Shown: piece by piece, positions 16,873-26,800 of the stretch
Layout of the letters: each line of letters opens with the position of its first letter
How positions within the stretch are numbered: position 1 is the stretch's first letter
Assembly: GCA_027450005.1 (NCBI GenBank)
Contig: DAIDKO010000071.1
Coordinates: 1 to 33,872, forward strand
Source: Rhodanobacter sp.
Lineage (GTDB): Bacteria; Pseudomonadota; Gammaproteobacteria; Xanthomonadales; Rhodanobacteraceae
Length of the DNA stretch: 33,872 nucleotides
Reading direction: 5' to 3'
The notes under the pieces: model-generated
What the model saw: the letters and a program-made list of their open reading frames with translations, nothing else
Told to the model about the DNA's origin: nothing
Database searches by the model: none
Position numbers and translations under genes: made by a program

Positions 16873-19080
16873 ATGGATGTCTCGCACCTGATCGACTCGC
16901 TCAACGACGCGCAACGCGAAGCCGTCTGCGCCCCGCCCGGCCACTTTCTCGTCCTTGCCGGCGCCGGTTCCGGCAAGACCCGCGTGCTGACCCACCGCAT
17001 CGGCTGGCTGATGCAGGTGGAACGCGTACCGCCATGGGCGATCCTGGCCGTCACCTTCACCAATAAGGCCGCCGGCGAGATGCGCGCTCGGCTGGACAGC
17101 CTTATTCCCGGCGGCACGCAGGGCCTCACCGTGGGCACCTTCCACGGCATCGCCCACCGGCTGCTGCGCCGCCACTGGCGCGAGGCCGGCCTGCCGGAAG
17201 GCTTCCAGATTCTCGACGCCGACGACCAGCAACGGCTGGTCAAGCGCGTGGTCGCCGGCCTGGGGCTGGACGAGGCGCGCTTCCCGCCGCGCCAGGCGAC
17301 CTGGACCATCAATGGCTGGAAGGACGAGGGCAAGCGCCCCGACGCGATCGAGCATCGCGACCATCCCGTCACCGCGACGCTGGTGCGCATCTACCAGGCC
17401 TACGAGGACGCCTGCCGCCGCGCTGGCCTGGTGGATTTCGCCGAGCTGCTGCTGCGCGCCCACGAACTGTGGCTGAAGCATCCGGCCGTGCTGGAGCACT
17501 ACCAGAACCGCTGGCGGCACCTGCTGATCGACGAGTTCCAGGACACCAACGCGCTGCAGTACGCCTGGATCCGCGTGCTCGCCGGCGCTACCGGCAAGGT
17601 GTTCGCCGTGGGCGACGACGACCAGAGCATCTACGGCTGGCGTGGCGCGAAAGTGGAGAACATGCAGCAGTTCCTGCGCGACTTCCACGGCGCGCGCACC
17701 ATCAAGCTGGAGCAGAACTACCGCTCCACCGCCACCATCCTCAAGGCCGCCAACAGCGTGATCGCGCGCAACGGCGGCCGACTCGGCAAGGAACTGTGGA
17801 CCGCCGGCGGCGAGGGCGAGCACATCGCGCTGTACGCCGCCTACAACGAGCAGGACGAGGCGCGCTTCGTGATCGAGCGCATCCGCGAATACGTCGCCGA
17901 ACACGGCAACGCGCGCGATTGCGCCATCCTCTACCGCTCCAACGCACAGTCGCGCAACTTCGAGGAACAGCTCACCCAGCGCAATATTCCCTACCGGGTC
18001 TACGGCGGCCAGCGCTTCTTCGAGCGCGCCGAGATCAAGGACGCGCTGGCCTACCTTCGCCTCACCGCCAACCGCCACGACGACGCCTCGTTCGAACGCG
18101 CGGTGAACACGCCGCCACGCGGCATCGGCGACCGCACGCTGGACGTGCTGCGTCGGCGTGCACGCCATGACGGCAGCTCGCTGTGGGATGCCGCGTTGGC
18201 CGAACTTTCCGGCAGCGAGCTCGCCGGCCGCGCCAAGAATGCGGTGAAGGGCTTCCTCGCGCTGATCGAGGGGATGGCCCGCACCTTCAAGCCCGGGGCC
18301 GCTGGCGAGGATGGCGGCAGCGCGTTGCCGCTCGCCGAACAGATCGACCATGTGCTCGGCCATGCCGGCCTGCGCGACCACTACGAGAAGGACAGCCGCG
18401 GCAACGGCGAGGCACGCATCGAAAACCTCGACGAACTGGTCAACGTGGCCAGTCGCTTCGAACGGACGCAGGAGGACATCGACGCTGGCCTGGACGAGCT
18501 GTCCGCCTTCCTCTCGCATGCCGCGCTGGAAGCCGGCGAAGGCCAGGGCGAGGCCTGGGACGACTGCGTGCAGCTGATGACGCTGCATTCGGCCAAGGGC
18601 CTGGAGTTCCCGCTGGTGTTCCTGGTGGGGCTGGAGGAAGGACTGTTCCCTAGCCAGCGCTCCACCGAGGACGAGGGCCGGCTGGAGGAGGAACGCCGCC
18701 TCGCCTACGTGGGCATTACCCGCGCCCGCGAACGCCTGGTGATCACCTACGCCGAATCGCGCCGCATGCACGGCACCGAGGTGCTGGCGCGACCTTCGCG
18801 CTTCCTCGCCGAAATTCCCGCCGCGCTGGTCGACGAGGTACGCCCCCGTGTGCAGGTCAGCCGGCCGGTTTACGGCGGTGCCGGCCGCCACGCCGACAGC
18901 GCTTCCTTGCAGGGAGAGCTGCCGGTACGACTCGGCCAGCGTGTCAGCCACCCCAGCTTCGGCGAGGGCGTGGTGGTCAGCGCCGAAGGCAGTGGCGCGC
19001 ACACGCGCTTGCAGGTGAACTTCGCGGACGCCGGCAGCAAGTGGCTGGTGGCGGCCTACGCCAACCTCACGCCGCTGTAG
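16873..19080 (+). CDS. uvrD: DNA helicase II UvrD
   Basis: UvrD is a 3'-5' superfamily 1 helicase that releases UvrC and the excised oligonucleotide in excision repair and unwinds nicked DNA in mismatch repair. The 735 residues show Walker A (GAGSGKT, residues 30-36), Walker B with the acidic pair (DEFQDTN), GDDDQSIYGWRGA, TLHSAKGLEFP and the final VGITRARERL motif. The C-terminus folds as the Tudor-like RNA polymerase-binding domain (RVSHPSFGEGVVV). The ATG at 16873 has no ribosome site, and a TACAAT box ends only 7 bases upstream, so a leaderless mRNA is possible. Confidence 0.96.
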   Translation: MDVSHLIDSLNDAQREAVCAPPGHFLVLAGAGSGKTRVLTHRIGWLMQVERVPPWAILAVTFTNKAAGEMRARLDSLIPGGTQGLTVGTFHGIAHRLLRRHWREAGLPEGFQILDADDQQRLVKRVVAGLGLDEARFPPRQATWTINGWKDEGKRPDAIEHRDHPVTATLVRIYQAYEDACRRAGLVDFAELLLRAHELWLKHPAVLEHYQNRWRHLLIDEFQDTNALQYAWIRVLAGATGKVFAVGDDDQSIYGWRGAKVENMQQFLRDFHGARTIKLEQNYRSTATILKAANSVIARNGGRLGKELWTAGGEGEHIALYAAYNEQDEARFVIERIREYVAEHGNARDCAILYRSNAQSRNFEEQLTQRNIPYRVYGGQRFFERAEIKDALAYLRLTANRHDDASFERAVNTPPRGIGDRTLDVLRRRARHDGSSLWDAALAELSGSELAGRAKNAVKGFLALIEGMARTFKPGAAGEDGGSALPLAEQIDHVLGHAGLRDHYEKDSRGNGEARIENLDELVNVASRFERTQEDIDAGLDELSAFLSHAALEAGEGQGEAWDDCVQLMTLHSAKGLEFPLVFLVGLEEGLFPSQRSTEDEGRLEEERRLAYVGITRARERLVITYAESRRMHGTEVLARPSRFLAEIPAALVDEVRPRVQVSRPVYGGAGRHADSASLQGELPVRLGQRVSHPSFGEGVVVSAEGSGAHTRLQVNFADAGSKWLVAAYANLTPL

Positions 19081-19272
19081 TTTCCTGAAGCGCCGAGGCG
19101 CCACCTCCCGATTGTCGCCAGGCCCGGTGCCATCGCCCCGCCGCGCTGGCCGCATGCGCCCGTCGCCGGCTTTCCCCGGAAATGCCCCCGGCAGCCCCTT
19201 GCCAAGGCGCCGGATTGCGGGGAGGATGCAGAAACTCGCGCCCTCATGCGCGCTGGCTGTAAATGGCATTGC

Positions 19273-20331
19273 ATGGATGTCGTGATCGTCGACGACCAAC
19301 CTTCGGCACGCACGATGCTGCGGCATATCGTGCAGGGCATCGGGCCCCAGCTCGTCGTGCACGATTTCGGCGCCCCGCGGGCGGCACTGGCCTGGTGTGA
19401 GAGCAACCGGCCGGACCTGCTGCTGCTGGACTACCGCATGCCGGAGATGGACGGGCTGGAATTGGCCATCGCGTTCCGAAAGCCGCTGCAGAACCGGGAC
19501 GTGCCCATCGTGCTGGTCACGGTGGTGGGCGACGAGCCGGTGCGGCAGGCCGCCCTGGATGCCGGGGTGATCGATTTCCTTGTCAAGCCGGTCCGCCCGC
19601 GCGAGCTGCGCGCACGCTGCCGCAATCTGCTGCAGCTGCGCCAGCAGTCGGAGTCGATCAAGCAACGTTCGCTGTCGCTGGAACAGCGCCTGCTGGCCAG
19701 CATGCACGAAGTCGAGGAACGCGAACGGGAGACGCTGTCGCGACTGGCACGCGCGATCGAACTCCGTGATACCGGCACCAGCGCTTACCTCGAGCGCATG
19801 GCGCACATCGCCGGTCTGATTGCGGAAGGCCTGGGGCTGCCGGAGGAGCAGGCGCGCACGATCGAGCTGGCCGCGCCGCTGCACGATATCGGCAAGATCG
19901 CCATCCCCGATGCGATCCTGATGAAGCCGGGGCCGTTGAGCGTGGAGGAGCGCCAGCACATGCAGCGGCACCCCCGCATCGGCTACCAGCTGTTGCAAGA
20001 CAGCCAGAACCGCTTCATCCGGACCGGCGCGCAGATCGCGCTGCGCCACCACGAACACTGGAACGGCAAGGGTTACCCCGACGGACTGGCTGGCGAGGAG
20101 ATTCCGATCGAGGCCCGGGTGACCACCGTGGCCGATGTGCTGGACGCGTTGCTTTCGCCGCGTCCGTACAAGGTCGCCTGGGACATCAAGCGCGCGCTGG
20201 AATTCATCGGTGAGCAAAGCGGCGTGATGCTGGATCCGGCCTGCGTGCAGGCCCTGATGGACGACCTGCCGCGGCTGCGCGACATCTGCGAGCGCTATTC
20301 CCGTGTTTCGCTCGATCGCGACTGGCACTGA
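19273..20331 (+). CDS. rpfG: RpfG: two-component response regulator with HD-GYP cyclic di-GMP phosphodiesterase
   Basis: RpfG turns the DSF quorum signal into cyclic di-GMP breakdown after receiving phosphate from RpfC. The 352 residues start with a receiver domain (acidic pocket VDDQ, phospho-acceptor Asp53 in [12 protein letters not shown], Lys105). A short helical linker rich in Gln/Glu follows, then the HD-GYP domain. The catalytic metal ligands are His204-Asp205 (LHDIGK) and HHEHWN, and the GYP signature is at 267-269. The segment [15 protein letters not shown] closely matches Xanthomonas RpfG as I remember it. The ATG at 19273 is chosen because the receiver strand begins there. rpfC follows in the same direction. 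Confidence 0.93.
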   Translation: MDVVIVDDQPSARTMLRHIVQGIGPQLVVHDFGAPRAALAWCESNRPDLLLLDYRMPEMDGLELAIAFRKPLQNRDVPIVLVTVVGDEPVRQAALDAGVIDFLVKPVRPRELRARCRNLLQLRQQSESIKQRSLSLEQRLLASMHEVEERERETLSRLARAIELRDTGTSAYLERMAHIAGLIAEGLGLPEEQARTIELAAPLHDIGKIAIPDAILMKPGPLSVEERQHMQRHPRIGYQLLQDSQNRFIRTGAQIALRHHEHWNGKGYPDGLAGEEIPIEARVTTVADVLDALLSPRPYKVAWDIKRALEFIGEQSGVMLDPACVQALMDDLPRLRDICERYSRVSLDRDWH

Positions 20332-20356
20332 CCAAACGCACCCGGCACGGGACTGG

Positions 20357-22522
20357 ATGCGCCAGCGACTGCATGGCCGCCCGGACAGCGAGCATGCGCA
20401 AGTGTTCGTGCGCATCGTCATCACGCTGCTGTTTTCGGTCTATCTCGGCTGGAAGGTCGATTGGAGCAACCACAGCTCGGCTTTGTTCTCGACCTGGCTG
20501 ATCCTGCTCGGCGAACTGGCGATGTCCATCGGCCTGCTGGGCGCCATCCTCGTGGCCCCGCAAGCGTCGCCGGTGCGGCGCTGGCTGGGCATGCTGGCCG
20601 ACTACGCGGCGATCGGCGGAGTGATGTTGCTGCAGGGCGAGCCGGCCTCCCCGCTGTGCGCCATCTACCTGTGGGTCACGATCGGCAACGGTATGCGCTA
20701 TGGGCCGCGCTACCTGTACGCCTCAACGGCGCTGGCCGCGCTGTCGTTTGCGGCAGTGATGATGTCCACCCCTTACTGGCTGCAGAACCGCTACCTGTCC
20801 TGGGGCCTTCTGCTGGGGCTGGTCGCGGTGCCGCTGTACTTCGCCTCCCTGCTCAAGGCGCTGACCGCCGCTATCGAGGAAGCCCGCCGGGCCAACCTGG
20901 CCAAAAGCAGCTTCCTCGCCAACATGAGCCATGAGTTCCGCACGCCGCTGAACGGGCTCTCGGGCATGTCGGAGCTACTGGCGAGCACCCGGCTGGACGC
21001 GGAACAGCGCGGCTACCTGGAAACCATCCAGGCTGCAAGCCGATCGCTGATGGCGCTGGTGGAAGATGTGCTGGACATCTCGGCGATCGAGGCCGGCAAG
21101 CTGCGGCTGAATCAGGAAACATTCAACCTGAATGCTCTGCTGGAGCAGATCAACCTGATGCTGCGCCCCGAGGCGCGCTCGAAGCGGCTGGACTACACGG
21201 TGACGGTGATGCCGGAAGTGCCGGTGCAGCTGCGTGGCGATGCGCACCACCTGCAGCAGGTGCTAGTGAACCTCCTGAGCAACGCGATCAAGTTCACCGC
21301 GTCGGGCGAAGTGCGCATGACGGTGGCGAAATCGGCCGGGGACAGCTCGGCCCAGGTGCGCCTGCGCTTCACGGTTTCCGACACCGGCATCGGCATACCC
21401 GCGTCGGCGCGCGCAAAGCTGTTCGAGGCCTTCGAGCAGGTCGACAACAGCCTGGCTCGGAAGCACCAGGGCAGCGGGCTGGGCACCACCATCGCCAAGG
21501 GCCTGACCGAGGCGATGGGCGGTACGATCGGGTTCGAGAGCAGCGAGAACGTCGGCAGCCGGTTCTGGGTCGAGCTGCCGTTCGAGCTTGCCGCCGAGTC
21601 CGTGCGCGCATCCGCCGGCAGCCAGACATTGGCAACGGAGGCGCGCAGGTCGCCGGCGCCATCCACCGCACACAACGTGATCGCCTTTGCCGATCCGTTC
21701 TCGCGCCATCGCGCACGCATCAAGTCGGCGCGCATCCTGGTCGCAGACGACCATGCCGCCAACCGCCTTCTGCTGCAGGGTGTGCTGCAGAAGGCCGGTC
21801 ACCGCGTGATGACGGTGGAAGACGGCGAAGCCGCGCTGGATGCGCTGGTGGGTGGCGGCTTCGAAGTGGCACTGATAGACCTGCACATGCCGTCGCTGAG
21901 CGGCATCGACCTGTTGCGCGAACTGCGCGTGATGGAAGCCGGCAGGCGAAGCCGCACTCCGGTGGTGATCATCAGCGCCGATGCCACCCCCGAGTCGGCG
22001 CAGGCCTGCCGCGAAGCCGGTGCGCGCGCGTTCATCACCAAGCCCTTCGCCGCCGCGAGGCTGCTCGATACCGTCGCCGCGATCCTCACCGGCGCGGACG
22101 GCGAGGAACCGGACAACCCGCAGCCGGTCGCCCATGTGTCCTCCGCGGAGGTACTGGACCCGTCGGTGCTGGATGAACTGGCATCGCTCGGCCTGGGAAA
22201 GACGTTCGAAGCCGACTTTATCGGCCAGTGCGTCGCCGATGCGCGACTGGCGCTGGCAAAGATGCGCCAGGTCGGAGCGGCGGGCGATTGGGAACAGTTC
22301 CGCGAGCAGGCGCATGCCATGAAGGGCATCGCCCGCAACCTTGGCCTGGTGCAGTGTGCCGGGTTGAGCGGTGCCCTGATGAGGATGACCGCCTTCGAAC
22401 TGGAGCATAACTGGCGGCGTCATTGCGAGAGCCTGATCCAACGCCTGCACGATGGCGAGCAGGCGCTGCAGGCGCGCGGGAGCTGGACACCCGCGCGCGG
22501 GGACGGCTCGCTGTCGCCATGA
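20357..22522 (+). CDS. rpfC: RpfC: hybrid sensor histidine kinase for DSF
   Basis: RpfC senses DSF fatty acids at the inner membrane and also represses RpfF by direct binding (known in Xanthomonas). The 721 residues contain a short N-terminus with GRPDSEHAQ and five membrane helices to about residue 170. The phospho-acceptor is His192 in [11 protein letters not shown]. An ATPase domain, a receiver (Asp508 in LIDLHMPS) and a C-terminal Hpt domain (His653 in [11 protein letters not shown]) follow. These sit a few residues before the His198, Asp512 and His657 of Xanthomonas RpfC. An in-frame GTG at 20303 would add 18 residues and overlap rpfG. The stop abuts the rpfF stop. Confidence 0.95.
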   Translation: MRQRLHGRPDSEHAQVFVRIVITLLFSVYLGWKVDWSNHSSALFSTWLILLGELAMSIGLLGAILVAPQASPVRRWLGMLADYAAIGGVMLLQGEPASPLCAIYLWVTIGNGMRYGPRYLYASTALAALSFAAVMMSTPYWLQNRYLSWGLLLGLVAVPLYFASLLKALTAAIEEARRANLAKSSFLANMSHEFRTPLNGLSGMSELLASTRLDAEQRGYLETIQAASRSLMALVEDVLDISAIEAGKLRLNQETFNLNALLEQINLMLRPEARSKRLDYTVTVMPEVPVQLRGDAHHLQQVLVNLLSNAIKFTASGEVRMTVAKSAGDSSAQVRLRFTVSDTGIGIPASARAKLFEAFEQVDNSLARKHQGSGLGTTIAKGLTEAMGGTIGFESSENVGSRFWVELPFELAAESVRASAGSQTLATEARRSPAPSTAHNVIAFADPFSRHRARIKSARILVADDHAANRLLLQGVLQKAGHRVMTVEDGEAALDALVGGGFEVALIDLHMPSLSGIDLLRELRVMEAGRRSRTPVVIISADATPESAQACREAGARAFITKPFAAARLLDTVAAILTGADGEEPDNPQPVAHVSSAEVLDPSVLDELASLGLGKTFEADFIGQCVADARLALAKMRQVGAAGDWEQFREQAHAMKGIARNLGLVQCAGLSGALMRMTAFELEHNWRRHCESLIQRLHDGEQALQARGSWTPARGDGSLSP

Positions 22523-23419
22523 TCAGGCCTTTGCGGCGGCCGGCTCACCGTGCCGGCGATACTGCGCGCGGACCAGCCGCTCCATCGTACGCAGGGACTT
22601 TTCGCCGAGCTGCAGCGCGGTGTCCACCCAGATCTCGGTGATCGCCATCATCTCCTCCAGCGTCACCGGCTGGGCCAACGCCCGGACCCGATGCATGGCC
22701 ATACGCGCATGCGGGATACGGCGGTTGCCGCGGATCACTTCCTCCACTGCCTGTGCACCCTGCCCGCGCGGCGCCAGAATATCCACCAGCCCCATCTTGT
22801 AGAGCTCTTCGCTGGACAGGACGTCGCCGCTCAGCATCAGCTGTTCGGCCTTGTGCGGCGGAATACGCTTGCACAGGAAGGAGTAGGCACCCATGCCCGG
22901 GAAGAGGTCGAACAGGACCTCCGGCAACCCCATGCCGATACCTTCCTCCGCCACGATGGTATGGCAGCTCAGCGCCACTTCGAAGCCGCCGCCCAGCGCA
23001 TCGCCCTGGACCAGGGCGATGCTGTGCGCATCAGCATCCAGTCCGGCATGGAAGGCATGCACACCGCGCACGCACTGCCGTGCGTAGGTGAGCAGTGCGG
23101 GACGGTTCTGCTGGCGGATCGCGTCACAGAAGTATTCGAGGTCGCCGCCGAGGTTGAATGCATCGCAATCGGAAGCGATCACCACGTGCCGCAACCCGGC
23201 TTCGCCAAACATGCGTTCCCGGCGCAAGCGGTCGCCCAAGGCGTTCTGGTATTTCAGGATGTCGGCCACCAGCGCCGGCTTGAAGCAGGCGCGACCGGGC
23301 GTCGTGGCCAGGTCGGCGTGCATGTGGCACCAGTGCACGGCGGCATCGGCACTCTCCGTGACGCGCAGGGTGGGGTAACGGGGAACAGAAGCAAGCTTCT
23401 CCAGGATCGCGGTAGCCAT
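22523..23419 (-). CDS. rpfF: RpfF: DSF synthase (crotonase family)
   Basis: RpfF makes the cis-2-unsaturated fatty-acid signal DSF from acyl-ACP by dehydratase and thioesterase activity. The 298 residues fit the family (289 in Xanthomonas). Both catalytic glutamates are present: Glu147 in LGGGFEVAL and Glu167 in MGLPEVLF, with the same 20-residue spacing as Glu141/Glu161. FPGMGAYSFL follows, as expected. The ATG at 23419 is preferred over the open frame to 23617, whose residues are not family-like. It converges on rpfC. rpfB, the usual acyl-CoA ligase partner, is not upstream; hemY is instead. Confidence 0.95.
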   Translation of the reverse strand: MATAILEKLASVPRYPTLRVTESADAAVHWCHMHADLATTPGRACFKPALVADILKYQNALGDRLRRERMFGEAGLRHVVIASDCDAFNLGGDLEYFCDAIRQQNRPALLTYARQCVRGVHAFHAGLDADAHSIALVQGDALGGGFEVALSCHTIVAEEGIGMGLPEVLFDLFPGMGAYSFLCKRIPPHKAEQLMLSGDVLSSEELYKMGLVDILAPRGQGAQAVEEVIRGNRRIPHARMAMHRVRALAQPVTLEEMMAITEIWVDTALQLGEKSLRTMERLVRAQYRRHGEPAAAKA

Positions 23420-23648
23420 GGTCGCTCCAGACGGTTGATGCCAGCCCGGGCCGTGACCGGCGGGCACGGAAGTAGAGAGAGGCCCGTAAGCCTCTATGCA
23501 CCCAATCAGCCCGAAGTGCAAGGACAAGCCCGCCGCTCGAAGCCCAGCACCCCGCATCGGAGGAAAACTGCAAACCCGGTCACACGATCGCCGCCGCGAC
23601 CACCCCTCGCGCGGCACGCACTGCCCAGCGCAGAGGGCCTTGGGGGTG

Positions 23649-24902
23649 CTACCCGCGCAGCCGCGGCACGCCGTGTTCGTCGCGCTCCTCGATGGCGATG
23701 ACGCTGGTATCGATCACGCCGGCCTTGTCCGAAAACGCGGGTCGCACAGTCTCGCCGCGCGCCATGGCCAAGGCGTTGCGATAGCAACGCTGGGCCTGCG
23801 CAGCGTCGCCCTGGCCGGCATGCGCATCGCCCAGCGCCTCCCAGGCGCCGCTGCACGGTTCCAGCGCCAGCGCGCGTTCGAGATACAGGCGCGCCTTGCC
23901 CCAGAGTTTCGAGCGTACGCATATGCGGCCCAGGGTAAGCAGTAGCGCGGGATCGTTTGGGTGCAGGTCGAACCAGCCTTCAGCGCGGCGCAGGCGGGCG
24001 TCCAGATCGCCGCCGGCGAGCACCCCATAGGCTTCCACCAGCTCCGGCGACCACTCGCGGCGCAACGCAGACTCCAGTTCGTCCATCGCCGGCAGTACCA
24101 GGCCGAAACCTGCGGCGCGGCGCGCATAGGCGTCGATGGCGGCAGTGGCGCGGCGCTGCGCCTTGGGCAACTGCGACCACAGCGTGTTGAGCGCAACGCC
24201 GTCGCGCGCGTCTTCGATGGCGGCGACCAACACGCGGGCTTCCAGCCCGGCGTAACCGCGCATGCCCAGTGCACCGCTCTTCTGCAGGGGATCGAGCGCG
24301 GCCAACGCGCGGCGCGTATCGCCCACGGCGAGCGCGGAGAGCGCCATCTCACGCCAGCCGCCCGGCGGCAACGCGGCCTTGTCCGCATCGGGGGCGAGCA
24401 GGGCCACGGCCTCGCCCGCCTTGCCGTCGCGTCGCAGCATGCGTGCGCGCAGCACGCGCGCGGCCTGCGGCGTGGCCTGCGAAGCTTCGGCAAGAATTTC
24501 CAGGCCGCGTCCGTGTTCGCCCCGACGCGAGGCGGCCTCGGCGGACGCCAGCAGGGCCACGCCGCGCAGCGCACCCAGCCGCGAGGCGCGATTGAGGTCG
24601 CGCTCGGCGTCGCCGTGGCGCCCCTCCATCAGCGCGATCAGGCCATCGGCCAAGCGCTTGCGGCTGAGCCGCCGGTGCCGCCGCGACAGTGCGCCGAACG
24701 GCCAGCGCAGCAGCCGCCATGCCGCGACGAGTACCGCCCAGGCCAGCAACAGGATGATCACCGCGGCGATCACCGTGGTTTGCACGCGCCAGCCGTGCAG
24801 GCGAACCAGCACGTAGCCGGGATCCGCGGCCACCCAATGCCAGCCGAACGCGGCCAGTGCGGCGACGAACACCAGCACCAAGATCCAGCGCCACAGGCTC
24901 AT
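23649..24902 (-). CDS. hemY: HemY: membrane-anchored TPR protein of the heme operon
   Basis: This is the proteobacterial HemY (not the Bacillus protoporphyrinogen oxidase of the same name). It is an inner-membrane tetratricopeptide protein linked to heme synthesis without a known enzymatic activity. The 417 residues begin with two membrane helices (about 6-24 and 41-63). The HemY_N domain and degenerate TPR units follow through residue ~390 (for example WEALGDAHAGQGDAAQAQRCY). The ATG overlaps the hemX stop by 4 bases (ATGA), so the two are translationally coupled. The 229 bases between it and rpfF show no clear terminator. Confidence 0.93.
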   Translation of the reverse strand: MSLWRWILVLVFVAALAAFGWHWVAADPGYVLVRLHGWRVQTTVIAAVIILLLAWAVLVAAWRLLRWPFGALSRRHRRLSRKRLADGLIALMEGRHGDAERDLNRASRLGALRGVALLASAEAASRRGEHGRGLEILAEASQATPQAARVLRARMLRRDGKAGEAVALLAPDADKAALPPGGWREMALSALAVGDTRRALAALDPLQKSGALGMRGYAGLEARVLVAAIEDARDGVALNTLWSQLPKAQRRATAAIDAYARRAAGFGLVLPAMDELESALRREWSPELVEAYGVLAGGDLDARLRRAEGWFDLHPNDPALLLTLGRICVRSKLWGKARLYLERALALEPCSGAWEALGDAHAGQGDAAQAQRCYRNALAMARGETVRPAFSDKAGVIDTSVIAIEERDEHGVPRLRG

Positions 24903-25993
24903 CGCGCGTTCCCCGCGGACTGCGCTGGTGCGGGGAGGGTCGACAACGCATGCACCGCGCGCAGGTTGCGCAGTTCGGCGAGTGCCGCGCCCAAACGGAC
25001 CGGTGCGTTGTCCGGCAGGGCCCCGGCCAACCGGTGCAGCGTGGCCCGTGCCTTATGCACGGCATCGTCCTGGCCGTCGAACTGACTGGCCAGCCCGGCA
25101 TCGGCGCGCCGCAGCGCGTTGGCCCAGGCCTTGGGGTCGTGCGCCAGCAGTGCCGCCTGCGCCTGCGCGAGGTCCAGCACCACCAGCTCGCGCGCCAGCC
25201 GTCTGTCGGTCACCGCCAGCGGGGTGTCGTCGTCACGTTGCACCCTGACCACGCCGGCCAGTGCATGGCCGATACGCGACCACGCACCGGAAGACGACGT
25301 GCTGGCCGGCGCATCCACCGGCTTCAGCGGCAACGCCGGCACGCCGTCACGCAAGGCGGCGAGCTTGGCCAGTGCCTCGGCCTGGCCGACGGGCTGGCTG
25401 GCCAGCAAGGCGCGGCGCTCGGCGTCGACATCCTGACGCAGCCCGGCGAACGCGGCGTCGTCCACCGAAGACAACGTCTGCGCGGCGAGCGCATAGGCGG
25501 CGGCCGCACCACGCGCGTCATGGAACAGCTCGTAGCGCTCCTTGGCCATGCGTAGCAGCGACTCCGTCTCGTCCAGCAAGGTGGCGTCGTGCGCGGAAAG
25601 CGCGGACTCCGAGAGCTTCCCCACCGCGTCTTCCAGCTGGCGCAAGCGGTCGCCCTGGGACAGCTGGTTGGCCTGCAGCACCCGCTCAAGCTGGTCAGCG
25701 GAATCCAGCCGCTGGGCGAGGTCGGCGCTGCCGCCCTTCATGCCGTCCAGCGTGTGCTCCAGTGCGCCTACGCGGTTAAGCAGGCTCATCGTGTTCAGTA
25801 CGGCCGCATCGACGCCAGCCTTCTGCCGCCACTGGCGCCAGCCCACGTAACCGGCCGCCAACAGCGCCAGCGATGCCAGCAGCAGGGCCAGTGCGACACT
25901 GCCGCCGTGGGGTGCCGCATCGCGCGGCGCGGGTCGGGTGGCACGCGGCGCGGCGGCAGGCGTGGCGGATGGCGCAGGCTCGTGTTCGTTCAT
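24899..25993 (-). CDS. hemX: HemX: uroporphyrinogen-III C-methyltransferase-like membrane protein
   Basis: The 364-residue product has an Ala/Pro-rich cytosolic N-terminus, one membrane helix (about residues 32-50, VALALLLASLALLAAGYVGW) and a long helical, coiled-coil-prone periplasmic part typical of the HemX family. Despite the family name no methyltransferase motif is present. It is thought to scaffold or support heme synthesis. It lies 51 bases after hemD and overlaps hemY by 4 bases. Confidence 0.92.
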   Translation of the reverse strand: MNEHEPAPSATPAAAPRATRPAPRDAAPHGGSVALALLLASLALLAAGYVGWRQWRQKAGVDAAVLNTMSLLNRVGALEHTLDGMKGGSADLAQRLDSADQLERVLQANQLSQGDRLRQLEDAVGKLSESALSAHDATLLDETESLLRMAKERYELFHDARGAAAAYALAAQTLSSVDDAAFAGLRQDVDAERRALLASQPVGQAEALAKLAALRDGVPALPLKPVDAPASTSSSGAWSRIGHALAGVVRVQRDDDTPLAVTDRRLARELVVLDLAQAQAALLAHDPKAWANALRRADAGLASQFDGQDDAVHKARATLHRLAGALPDNAPVRLGAALAELRNLRAVHALSTLPAPAQSAGNAR

Positions 25994-26044
25994 CCCGGCA
26001 TGCTAACAGGCAGGCCACGGGCGTTCGTTGTGGTCGCGTAAAGG

Positions 26045-26800
26045 TCAGCGGCGCGCGGACGCGACCAGCAGATCCTCCGCCAACGCAGAGTCGGCCAGCA
26101 CGATACGCGCAAAACCCGCCTGGCGCGCCGCCGTAGCCAGCCGCTCGCTGCTGGCCACGGCCACCGCCGCGCGCAGGCGTGCGACAGCGGGCGCGGGCAG
26201 CTGGTTCATCAGGTTGTCCAGCGCCTCGGCGCTGGAGAGCAGCACGCGCGCCGAACGCGGCAGCGCCTGTACCGCAGCGAAGTGCCGACGATCCAGCCGC
26301 GGCGCCACCCGCTGGTACACATGTAGCTCGCGCAGCTGCACCCCACGCGCGCCCAGTTGCTCGCGCAGCAGGGCGCGCCCGCCGGCCGCACCGATCAGGG
26401 CCACGCGCTTGCCGCGCACGTCGCGCAGCGCCGGAAGATCCAGCAAGCCTTCGCTGTCCTGCCGCGACGGCGCCTGTGCCGGCAGGCCGTGGCCGCGCAA
26501 CGCCTGCGCCGTGCCCTGTCCCACGGCCAACACCGTGGCCCCGCTGCGCAGCGGCGCGAGGGCGACAGCGAATCGCACGGCGGCGGGACTGGCGAACACC
26601 AGGACGTCGTCCTGCAAGGCAGCACGCATTTCCGCGCGCATGTCCGGGGAGTCCGCGGCGCGCAGCGACAATCCCGGCAGCAACACCGGCGTGCCGCCGC
26701 ACGCACGCACGCGCCGCGCCAGCGCGACAGCCGTGCCGGCAGGCCGGGTGATGACCACCACGCGGCCCTGCAACGGCGGAATGTGCGGCTTGCGGCCCAT
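26045..26800 (-). CDS. hemD: uroporphyrinogen-III synthase
   Basis: HemD cyclises hydroxymethylbilane to uroporphyrinogen III in heme synthesis. The 251 residues match this poorly conserved family. VVITRPAGTA opens the first domain, and the motifs VFASPAAVRFAV, LAVGQGTAQAL, GLLDLPALRDVRGKRVALIGAAGGR and VLLSSAEALDNL follow in order. The ATG at 26800 (MGRKPHIPPLQGR) is preferred over an upstream extension to 26887, which has no family-like residues. hemC is not adjacent here, unlike in many gammaproteobacteria. Confidence 0.92.
   Translation of the reverse strand: MGRKPHIPPLQGRVVVITRPAGTAVALARRVRACGGTPVLLPGLSLRAADSPDMRAEMRAALQDDVLVFASPAAVRFAVALAPLRSGATVLAVGQGTAQALRGHGLPAQAPSRQDSEGLLDLPALRDVRGKRVALIGAAGGRALLREQLGARGVQLRELHVYQRVAPRLDRRHFAAVQALPRSARVLLSSAEALDNLMNQLPAPAVARLRAAVAVASSERLATAARQAGFARIVLADSALAEDLLVASARR

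Noticed and set aside
16702-20424. A very long minus-strand open frame of about 1240 codons opposite uvrD and rpfG
   Set aside because: It is an antisense shadow of GC-rich coding DNA. The plus strand has full UvrD and RpfG motifs, and the antisense translation shows no domain and is rich in His, Gln, Val and Arg.
23579-23595. TGTGA half-site upstream of rpfF that could bind a Clp/Crp-type regulator
   Set aside because: Only one half of the TGTGA-N6-TCACA dyad is present, so it cannot be told from chance.
22550-23701. Plus-strand open frame of 383 codons opposite rpfF
   Set aside because: Antisense shadow; rpfF on the minus strand has both catalytic glutamates.
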